Shown here: in pieces, positions 1-5,668 of the stretch
How positions within the stretch are numbered: position 1 is the first letter of the stretch
Layout: each line of letters starts with the position of its first letter
Source: Enterocloster bolteae
GTDB lineage: Bacteria; Bacillota_A; Clostridia; Lachnospirales; Lachnospiraceae
Reading direction: 5' to 3'
NCBI GenBank assembly: GCA_021769025.1
Contig: JAETTS010000188.1
Location: 1-5,668 of the forward strand
Length of the DNA stretch: 5,668 nt
Made by a program: the position numbers and the translations under genes
The notes under the pieces: model-generated
Told to the model about the DNA's origin: nothing
Databases searched by the model: none
Seen by the model: the letters and a program-made list of their open reading frames with translations, nothing else

Positions 1-714
1 TATACATATCATGAGCGTATGGCCAATGCAGGTGATGATGTGGCTATACGATATCCCAGGTTGTCTGATCTGACACCGGAACTGTCAAGGAATATTGAGT
101 TGGATTTTTCCGCTTTTGAAAAGGCATTATTTTCTTATGACTATGATGCAAAAGACTATGGGTATTGGAACTGGATTGATACGGAAAGTTTTGTGGATTA
201 CTATCTGATTAATGAATTTACAAAAAATGTGGATGCCGGCAGTTTTTCTACCTATATCTATAAAGAAGTGGGGGAGAAGCTTAAATTGTGTGTATGGGAT
301 TTTAACAATGCCTGTGACAACTATCAGGAGGAGGTCAATCCGCCAGAAGGATTTTTCCTTCATGAGAACCTGTGGTTTTCTATGCTCTTTAAGGATGAGG
401 ACTTTGTGGAACAAGTTCTAAAGCGCTATCAGGAACTGCGGTCCACATACTTAAGCGAGGCGTATCTTATGGAGTATATGGACCAGACGATTGCATACCT
501 AGGGCCGGCAGCGGAGAGAAACAACATCCGATGGTCAGATGAGATTGCTGGCTGGGATGGCCTAACAGAAGCAGAAAGAAATGTTCATAGCCAGGAAGAA
601 GCCTTAGTGCAGTTAAAGGAATGGATTCAAGCCAGGGGACGGTGGATGGATGGGAACATACATACATTGAGGCAGTATGCTCATCCCTCCAGAAATAAAG
701 CGTACAATCATTGA
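1..714 (+). CDS. CotH kinase family protein, C-terminal part (5' end outside window)
   Basis: The reading frame is open from base 1, so the ATG at 19 is an internal methionine and the true start lies upstream; 237 residues are visible. CotH proteins have an atypical kinase fold; Bacillus CotH phosphorylates spore-coat proteins, and relatives in non-coat settings are secreted or surface proteins of unknown substrate. Numbering from the Met at base 19, the family pattern is seen at 58-81 (FVDYYLINEF, then NVDAG, then STYIYK) and in the metal-site segment VWDFNNACDNY at 92-102. The usual C-terminal helical end follows: RNNIRW near 167-172 and LKEWIQARGRWMDGNI at 199-214. The N-terminal nucleotide-binding half is missing. 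The second acidic position of the common WDFD motif is Asn here (WDFN). The gene lies 40 bp before the glycosidase gene and is probably in the same operon. The fold call is firm; the function in this locus is not known. Confidence 0.85.
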   Translation, partial: YTYHERMANAGDDVAIRYPRLSDLTPELSRNIELDFSAFEKALFSYDYDAKDYGYWNWIDTESFVDYYLINEFTKNVDAGSFSTYIYKEVGEKLKLCVWDFNNACDNYQEEVNPPEGFFLHENLWFSMLFKDEDFVEQVLKRYQELRSTYLSEAYLMEYMDQTIAYLGPAAERNNIRWSDEIAGWDGLTEAERNVHSQEEALVQLKEWIQARGRWMDGNIHTLRQYAHPSRNKAYNH

Positions 715-737
715 TGCAGTGTAAGACAGACTGGAAC

Positions 738-744
738 GGGGAGG
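738..744 (+). promoter_or_regulatory. Ribosome binding site of the glycosidase gene
   Basis: GGGGAGG lies 10 bases before the ATG at 755, in the 40-base gap after the CotH-like gene. It supports that ATG as the start. The rest of the gap (715-754) shows no hairpin with a T-run and no convincing -35/-10 pair, so the two genes are probably co-transcribed. Confidence 0.75.
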
Positions 745-754
745 CAGCATATCC

Positions 755-3034
755 ATGAAAAAATTTATTGTAGTGGTTTGTATATTGGTAGTGTTGCTGT
801 TTGGGTGGAATGCTGCCTATTACCGTCTGGGTATTTACATTGATTTACAACCCAATAAACCGGTAACCTCTTTTATGAGTGTAAACGGCAAAACAATTTT
901 CATGGAGAAGCAGGGAATAGCCGTCCCGTTTGAAATCAGGGGAGTTGATATGGGGGTAGGATTCCCTGGCAAGTGGGCGACAGATTTTGCTATAGGTAAA
1001 GAAACTTATAAGAGGTGGTTTAAACAAATTCAGGAATTAGGAGCCAACACCATAAGAGTCTATACGATTCTTCATGATGATTTTTACAATGCCTTTTATG
1101 AATATAACCAGGGGAGAGAGGAGCCTCTTTATCTGCTTCACGGTGTTTGGATAAATGATTATATGGCCAATTCCCACCGTGATGCTTACGATGAGGAGTT
1201 GTTTGGAACCTTACAGGAGGATTGCAAAACTGTTGTGGATATCATTCACGGGAAGAAGAATCTGTCTCTGGGATATGGGACGGGATCTGGAAGCTATCGG
1301 AAGGATATTTCCCAATGGGTAATCGGTTATATCATAGGAGTAGAGTGGGAAAGCAGCCTTGTAACCTATACCAATCAAAAGAGTCAGGGACTTAACCAGT
1401 ACTCAGGGACCTATCTGTATACAACAGAAGATGCCACGGCATTTGAAGGGATGTTGTGTCGGATCGGGGATCAAATGATAGAATATGAAAGCAAACGGTA
1501 TAAACAGCAGCGGTTGGTGGCATTTGCTAACTGGCCGACGACAGATCCTTTCGTGTATCCGGTACTCGTGTCACAATATCGCAGTAAAGTAGCCTGTGTG
1601 GACGTAGAAAAGATACGATCCACGGACCTTTTCTTTGCTGGAATGTTTGCTTCCTATCATGTATATCCATATTTCCCGGATTATCTGGAAATCATGAGGG
1701 AGGGAGAGAGGTACTCCCAGGAGATAATCAGGAAACGTTTGGGAAGGCATGTTTGGGAGGCTATTGAATACCACAATTCTTTGCTGCATGCTCCTGATAT
1801 CAGAGAATATCTGGAGGATCGGGATTATTATGATTCCCAGGGATGCTACAATACTTACATTGCGTATTTGAGGGCTCTTAACCGTTATCACAACCTTCCG
1901 GTAATAATCTCGGAATACGGAGTTACCACTGGAAGAGGAATGGCTCAGCGGGATGTGAACACAGGGCGTAATCAGGGCCATATGACAGAACAAGAGCAGG
2001 GAATGGCATTGATTGATTGTTACAGAGATATTATGGATGCCGGGTGTGCCGGAAGCTGCGTGTTTACTTGGCAGGATGAATGGTTTAAGAGGACATGGAA
2101 TACGATGAATCTGGTGGACTTAAACTATACGGCCTACTGGAGCGACTACCAGACTAACGAGCAATATTTCGGCCTTTTAGCTTTTGACCCAGGCATAGAA
2201 AAAAGCGTATGTTATGTGGACGGGGACGCTTCAGAGTGGACAGAGGAAGACCTGGTTACAAGATCAGAGGAGATGGAGCTGTCCCTGAAGTATGACGAGA
2301 AATTTATCTATTTTCTGGTAAAGAAGGAGGGATTCCAAAAAGAGGATATCCTGTATCTTCCCATTGACACCACTCCCAAAACCGGGAGTACATACTGCCA
2401 GGAATATGACATTTCCTTTGAGCAGGCCTGTGATTTCCTGATTGTCATCGATGGAACAGAGAGAAGCCGGATCCTTGTACAGAAGCGGTATGAAGCCCTT
2501 TTAAGTACCTATGGAATCGCATTTTACCGGCAGGATCCTTATATAAATCCTCCGGAAGCTGATACGCCGGAATTTGAGCGGATCTATCTGCCTTTGATCC
2601 TTTCTGAGATCCTGCCAGATCCTAAGAGGACAGACCTAGGAGGGCTTAAATACGAGACAGGGAAGCTGCGCTTCGGGAACGGAAACCCAGAATCTCAGGA
2701 ATTTGATTCTTTGGCGGACTTTATGTTTGGAGAAGATTTCGTGGAGATCAGGGTTCCCTGGCAGTTGTTAAATTTTTCCAACCCTTCCGATATGATGGTT
2801 CACGATGATTATTATGAACACTATGGAATTGAAAATCTTCCTATAAAAGGAATCTATGTAGGGGCAGGATATGGGGGCAAAACCCAGTATCGCATCCCTA
2901 TGGAGTTTGTCCCTTTAAAAGGCTGGGGGAAGAAGGTTACATTTCATGAGCGGCTGAAAGAATCGTACTATCTTTTACAGGAGTATTGGAAGGGATTGGA
3001 GCAGGAGAAAGAGGTGGGGCACGCTGAAAAGTGA
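755..3034 (+). CDS. Membrane-anchored clan GH-A-like glycoside hydrolase with C-terminal CBM9/DOMON-like domain
   Basis: A 759-residue protein, probably a polysaccharide-cleaving or -remodelling enzyme outside the membrane. Residues 2-3 are Lys-Lys, followed by a hydrophobic segment at 4-19 without a lipobox, which reads as a signal anchor. Residues about 58-470 look like a TIM barrel. RGVDMG (62-67) and LGANTIRVY (95-103) match early clan A strands. GVEWE (195-199) would carry the acid/base, with E197 the candidate. FANWPTTDP (257-265) and SYHVYPYFP (300-308) are internal motifs. E387 in VIISEYG (383-389) is the candidate nucleophile, and VFTWQDEW (436-443) fits strand 8 with its conserved Trp. 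Residues about 485-725 resemble a CBM9/DOMON sandwich: VDGDASEW (488-495), LKYDEKFIYFLV (511-522) and VEIRVPWQLLNF (663-674). The start is fixed by GGGGAGG. The gene lies directly before the HEAT and GT2 genes, which suggests a synthase-associated hydrolase. GH family and substrate are unassigned; a transglycosylase is possible. Confidence 0.8.
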   Translation: MKKFIVVVCILVVLLFGWNAAYYRLGIYIDLQPNKPVTSFMSVNGKTIFMEKQGIAVPFEIRGVDMGVGFPGKWATDFAIGKETYKRWFKQIQELGANTIRVYTILHDDFYNAFYEYNQGREEPLYLLHGVWINDYMANSHRDAYDEELFGTLQEDCKTVVDIIHGKKNLSLGYGTGSGSYRKDISQWVIGYIIGVEWESSLVTYTNQKSQGLNQYSGTYLYTTEDATAFEGMLCRIGDQMIEYESKRYKQQRLVAFANWPTTDPFVYPVLVSQYRSKVACVDVEKIRSTDLFFAGMFASYHVYPYFPDYLEIMREGERYSQEIIRKRLGRHVWEAIEYHNSLLHAPDIREYLEDRDYYDSQGCYNTYIAYLRALNRYHNLPVIISEYGVTTGRGMAQRDVNTGRNQGHMTEQEQGMALIDCYRDIMDAGCAGSCVFTWQDEWFKRTWNTMNLVDLNYTAYWSDYQTNEQYFGLLAFDPGIEKSVCYVDGDASEWTEEDLVTRSEEMELSLKYDEKFIYFLVKKEGFQKEDILYLPIDTTPKTGSTYCQEYDISFEQACDFLIVIDGTERSRILVQKRYEALLSTYGIAFYRQDPYINPPEADTPEFERIYLPLILSEILPDPKRTDLGGLKYETGKLRFGNGNPESQEFDSLADFMFGEDFVEIRVPWQLLNFSNPSDMMVHDDYYEHYGIENLPIKGIYVGAGYGGKTQYRIPMEFVPLKGWGKKVTFHERLKESYYLLQEYWKGLEQEKEVGHAEK

Positions 3035-3038
3035 AGGA

Positions 3039-4154
3039 TTGTTGTATGGTTATGGGGCGGTGTGCCTGATTATGATGGTGTTTCATGTGGCCTATGCGCT
3101 GGTGCTGAAGCGCAGGGACAAGAGATTAAACAGGAGAACGAAAAGGTTCTCAGGAAAGATCGATGAGCAGCTGAACCATATAAAACAGGGAGGCCAGGTG
3201 GGGCCGATCCATGTAAGATACCTTAGGCGCAGGCTTTCTAAGATAACGTTTCTGATTGCTTTTGAGAAGGCAATGGAGGATTACAGGGAGAAAAAAGGGG
3301 ATTCTCTTGTGGAGGAGTATTGCAGGCAGATCGGGCCGACTGTGATATATCTTGCCGGACTCTATGAAAAGAAGGATGATATGCAGGCAGCATATTTTGC
3401 ATATTTTGTTTCCAGGCATCTGGTGAGAGGACAGAAATTTGTGGAAGCAGTCGCGGACTCTATGATTCATTATATGAGGAAGAATGTCTATTGCCGGATT
3501 AACGCCCTGCAGGCTCTGTATAAATTTGGATCCGAGGAAAGCATTGCGAAGGCTATTACGCTTTTGGACTGGGAGGGTTTATGCTTTCATGATAAGATAT
3601 TGACAGATGGCTTGCTAAATTTTACAGGGAATCATGAAAGACTGATTCAGCTGCTTTGGGAGGAGCTTAACCATTATTCAGACAGCATTCAGTTAGCGAT
3701 ACTCAATTATATTCGTTTTCAGACAGGGGATTACTGTGAAGGGATCTTTAAAATCATGGCGGATACCACCCGGGATAAGGAACTGCGTCTTTCGGCGATC
3801 CGATATTTTGGCCGGTATCCGTATGAACCGGCGAAAGGCATGCTGTTAAGATTTGCTGCAGATAAAGATCCCCGCTATTGGGAATATGCGGCTGTCAGCC
3901 TTTCGGCTCTGGCAGGATACAGCGGGGATGAAGTGATAGACGTGCTGATGGATGCAGTACATAGCTCTAACTGGTATATTCGCTTTCATGCTGCAGCCAG
4001 CCTGGAGGCAAGCGGGCTCAGTTACAGCGACGTGGCCCAGGTGACAAACGGACAGGATCGGTATGCAAGGGAAATGATCATGTATCAGCTGGAATTAAAA
4101 CAGATGAGGGACAGGAGGCAGCCCTATGGAAGAACGGTTGCGAGCGGTTTTTAA
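3039..4154 (+). CDS. HEAT-repeat protein with N-terminal membrane anchor
   Basis: A 371-residue protein if started at TTG 3039. It has one hydrophobic helix (about residues 2-23), then a very basic stretch (KRRDKRLNRRTKR, 24-36), which puts the rest in the cytoplasm by the positive-inside rule. The body is all alpha. Residues about 55-145 form a helical lead-in, and helix pairs of HEAT type follow at about 147-178, 214-242, 246-274, 279-307 and 311-335; examples are LRLSAIRYFGR and YIRFHAAASLEASG. HEAT solenoids bind proteins and carry no catalytic residues, so a scaffold or regulator of the neighbouring synthase is inferred, not shown. The start is uncertain: TTG 3039 and TTG 3042 have GAAGGA almost touching them (0 and 3 bases). 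CTG 3024 in the same frame has GAGG nine bases upstream and would add MKSEG before LLYGYG. No in-frame ATG precedes the middle of the membrane helix. The gene overlaps the GT2 gene by 29 bases. Confidence 0.8.
   Translation: MLYGYGAVCLIMMVFHVAYALVLKRRDKRLNRRTKRFSGKIDEQLNHIKQGGQVGPIHVRYLRRRLSKITFLIAFEKAMEDYREKKGDSLVEEYCRQIGPTVIYLAGLYEKKDDMQAAYFAYFVSRHLVRGQKFVEAVADSMIHYMRKNVYCRINALQALYKFGSEESIAKAITLLDWEGLCFHDKILTDGLLNFTGNHERLIQLLWEELNHYSDSIQLAILNYIRFQTGDYCEGIFKIMADTTRDKELRLSAIRYFGRYPYEPAKGMLLRFAADKDPRYWEYAAVSLSALAGYSGDEVIDVLMDAVHSSNWYIRFHAAASLEASGLSYSDVAQVTNGQDRYAREMIMYQLELKQMRDRRQPYGRTVASGF
4113..4118 (+). promoter_or_regulatory. Ribosome binding site of the GT2 gene, inside the HEAT gene
   Basis: A perfect AGGAGG lies 7 bases before the ATG at 4126. 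It sits within the last 14 codons of the HEAT-repeat gene, so ribosomes finishing that gene cover this site. This fixes the GT2 start and points to translational coupling of the two proteins. Confidence 0.85.
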
Positions 4155-5601
4155 TGTTGTGGAAGGATTTTTTGTGGTGTACATGACAGGCTATGCCACG
4201 TTCCTTTTTCTGTCTGTTACGGTGGGAGCCTGTGTCTTGTTTGGTTTAAAGCGCAGAGATATGTTGAAGAATCAGCTGCCGGATCAGTACTATGTTCCCA
4301 TATCCGTGATTGTTCCAGCCCACAACGAAAGTGTTACCATTGAGGCCACCATCCGATCTCTGCTGGCTTTAAACTACAAGCTGTATGAGATTGTGATTGT
4401 GGATGATGGTTCTACAGACAATACCTATCAGGTGGTACAGAAGGCATTTGGAATGGTGCATATCAACCGTCCAATCCACAGAAGGCTTCGGTGCCGGGCT
4501 GCAGAAGCAGTGTTTGAGACGAGAACATACAAAGTACCCATCACCCTCATCCGAAAAAAGAACGGAGGAAAGGCGGATGCGCTGAATATGGGAATCAATG
4601 CCGCACGGTATCCCTATTTTCTGTGTATGGACGCTGATTCTGTTCTGCAGAAAGACTCGTTGGAGAAAATCGTACGGCCTGTGCTGGAAGATAACCGGGT
4701 GGTTGCAGTGGGAGGTGCCGTGCGGCCGTGTAATGGCATGGATATCAGAAATGGAACCGTCATGGGCTACCGCATGCCCAGGAGAATCCTGCCTAGCATG
4801 CAGGTTCTGGAATATGACCGCTCTTTTTTGGCAACCCGCATTTTATTTGACCAGTTTAACGGAAACATCATTATATCAGGTGCTTTCGGGTTGTTTAAGA
4901 AAAGCCTGGTTATCAGTGCCGGAGGGTATGACGCGTCCACTGTGGGGGAGGATATGGAACTGGTAGTGAAGCTTCACGTGTTTTGCAGAGAACACGGCAT
5001 ACCCTATTGCATACGGTATGCATCGGATGCCATCTGTTGGACCCAGGTGCCGGAGAGGCTGGCTGATCTGTGCAGGCAGAGAAGGCGCTGGCACATCGGG
5101 CTGTACCAGACCATGATGGAGCACAGGCATGTGCTGGCCAATCCAAAGTACGGTTTGGTAGGCTGTATATCCTACCTGTACTTTCTTTTGTATGAACTTT
5201 TGTCGCCCTACATCGAGATCATTGGCTCTGCAGCCATGGTGTTGGCATGGCGGATGGGATTTTTAAATGGCCCGTATATGATAACCTACCTTGGAATCTA
5301 TGTGGTGTATTCTTCCATCCTGTCCCTGACAGCATTTTTCACCCGTACCTATACGATTGACTTGAAACTGACATTCTCCGACACCATGAAGGCAGTGGCA
5401 TTGTGCGGGGTGGAGATCTTCGGCCTGAGGCTGATCCTGGCATGGGTACGTATGATCGCGCTTTTTGGAACCAGAAGATCCAGGAAGAACTGGGGAACAA
5501 TTGAAAGGAAAACTATTTCGTTTCGCACGGATGAGATGATAAAAAGCAGTGAAAAGGACATCGGGAAAGGAAAATCGTGGAAAAAATCATCATCTATATA
5601 G
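4126..5601 (+). CDS. Processive family 2 glycosyltransferase (polysaccharide synthase type, multipass membrane)
   Basis: A 491-residue membrane enzyme expected to polymerise a beta-linked polysaccharide from nucleotide sugars on the cytoplasmic face and feed it through its own helices, like BcsA, PgaC and hyaluronan synthases. An N-terminal helix lies at about 14-40. The GT-A domain begins at VPISVIVPAHNE (57-68) and contains VDDGST (92-97), KNGGKADALN (145-154), the metal-binding DAD (169-171), the catalytic-base motif GED (274-276) and QRRRW (318-322), which contacts the acceptor/UDP in this class. Helices follow at about 343-378, 383-405 and 422-446. The tail (447-491) is rich in Lys, Arg and Ser, and no PilZ domain is present, unlike BcsA. 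About 30 residues between VDDGS and GGKADAL are unusually Arg-rich (119-133). AGGAGG fixes the start. The gene overlaps the HEAT gene by 29 bases and the next gene by 25. The sugar cannot be told from sequence alone. Confidence 0.9.
   Translation: MEERLRAVFNVVEGFFVVYMTGYATFLFLSVTVGACVLFGLKRRDMLKNQLPDQYYVPISVIVPAHNESVTIEATIRSLLALNYKLYEIVIVDDGSTDNTYQVVQKAFGMVHINRPIHRRLRCRAAEAVFETRTYKVPITLIRKKNGGKADALNMGINAARYPYFLCMDADSVLQKDSLEKIVRPVLEDNRVVAVGGAVRPCNGMDIRNGTVMGYRMPRRILPSMQVLEYDRSFLATRILFDQFNGNIIISGAFGLFKKSLVISAGGYDASTVGEDMELVVKLHVFCREHGIPYCIRYASDAICWTQVPERLADLCRQRRRWHIGLYQTMMEHRHVLANPKYGLVGCISYLYFLLYELLSPYIEIIGSAAMVLAWRMGFLNGPYMITYLGIYVVYSSILSLTAFFTRTYTIDLKLTFSDTMKAVALCGVEIFGLRLILAWVRMIALFGTRRSRKNWGTIERKTISFRTDEMIKSSEKDIGKGKSWKKSSSI
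5563..5570 (+). promoter_or_regulatory. Weak ribosome binding site for the GTG-started last gene
   Basis: GGGAAAGG lies 6 bases before GTG 5577, within the end of the GT2 gene. It is weaker than the AGGAGG used by the GT2, and with a GTG start it suggests lower expression or dependence on ribosomes finishing the GT2. Confidence 0.5.
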
Positions 5602-5668
5602 CAGGCAAACCAGACGGCTATCCATTAGAATACTATGATCCGGAGACCGGAACGTACAATGGGGTAAT
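5577..5668 (+). CDS. Start of a gene resembling a family 3 solute-binding (SBP_bac_3) domain, 3' end outside window
   Basis: Thirty codons are visible from GTG 5577, open to the window end. The frame is closed by TGA at 5550-5552, and GTG 5577 is the only plausible start in it. GGGAAAGG ends 6 bases upstream and serves as the ribosome site. The peptide reads MEKIIIYIAGKPDG, then YPLEYYDPETGTYNGV. The second half has the layout of the first strand and loop of periplasmic/extracellular amino-acid-binding domains (a P-[FL]-E-[FY] segment, an acidic loop, then a tyrosine/Gly before the next strand). In Clostridia this domain also forms the sensor part of two-component kinases and diguanylate cyclases; which applies here cannot be seen. 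The odd point is that no signal peptide or membrane helix comes before the domain. The gene overlaps the GT2 gene by 25 bases and is likely co-translated. The family call rests on a short stretch and is tentative. Confidence 0.55.
   Translation, partial: MEKIIIYIAGKPDGYPLEYYDPETGTYNGV

Noticed and set aside
19..21. ATG at 19 as the start of the first gene.
   Set aside because: The frame is open to base 1, the preceding bases hold no ribosome site, and the protein would lack the N-terminal half of the CotH fold.
715..754. Possible promoter or terminator between the first two genes.
   Set aside because: The 40 bases contain only the ribosome site; there is no hairpin with a T-run and no recognisable -35/-10 pair.
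1571..1993. A 140-codon open frame on the minus strand inside the glycosidase gene.
   Set aside because: It is antisense to well-supported domain sequence containing the catalytic-type motifs, has a low-complexity translation with no recognisable domain, and is a shadow frame.
2372..2389. Inverted repeat ACTCCC / GGGAGT with a 6-base loop.
   Set aside because: It lies in the middle of the glycosidase gene, has a short stem and no T-run, and is most simply chance in coding sequence.
4598..4966. A 122-codon open frame in another + frame inside the GT2 gene.
   Set aside because: It overlaps the DAD and GED motifs of the GT2, its translation is Trp/Cys-rich without domain features, and it has no good ribosome site.
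5009..5021. Near-palindrome GCATAC-G-GTATGC.
   Set aside because: It encodes conserved-looking GT2 sequence (CIRYA); it is too short and lacks partner copies to be called an operator or recombination site.

Overview
The window looks like chromosomal DNA from a low-to-mid GC Gram-positive bacterium, most likely a Clostridia/Lachnospiraceae-type Firmicute. This rests on strong GGAGG-type ribosome sites, tightly packed and overlapping same-strand genes, a CotH-family protein, and the style of the encoded proteins. The genus assignment is an impression; there is no rRNA or marker gene to fix it.

All genes lie on the + strand and nearly every base is coding. In order they are: (1) the C-terminal part of a CotH-type secreted/spore-coat kinase-fold protein (1-714, start outside the window); (2) a 759-residue membrane-anchored, extracytoplasmic clan GH-A-like glycosidase with a C-terminal CBM9/DOMON-like beta-sandwich (755-3034); (3) a membrane-anchored HEAT-repeat protein (about 3039-4154); (4) a processive family 2 glycosyltransferase of the cellulose/PNAG/hyaluronan synthase type with transmembrane helices (4126-5601); (5) the first 30 codons of a gene that resembles the start of a family 3 solute-binding domain (5577-5668, runs off the end). 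The only clear gap is 40 bases between genes 1 and 2. Genes 3/4 and 4/5 overlap by 29 and 25 bases, and genes 2/3 abut or overlap. I see no promoter or terminator, so this is probably the interior of one operon.

The best reading is an exopolysaccharide synthesis/secretion locus. The GT2 would polymerise and export a polysaccharide, the anchored glycosidase would trim or process it outside the membrane (as BcsZ or PgaB do in other systems), and the HEAT protein would be a scaffold or regulator of the synthase. The CotH-like protein may modify a surface or coat component. The last gene may be a sensor; in related bacteria such extracellular binding domains are often fused to signalling domains, but no such domain is visible here. 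The individual folds are recognisable. The polymer, the partners and the role of the HEAT protein are not evident from sequence, and this combination is the most interesting thing in the window.
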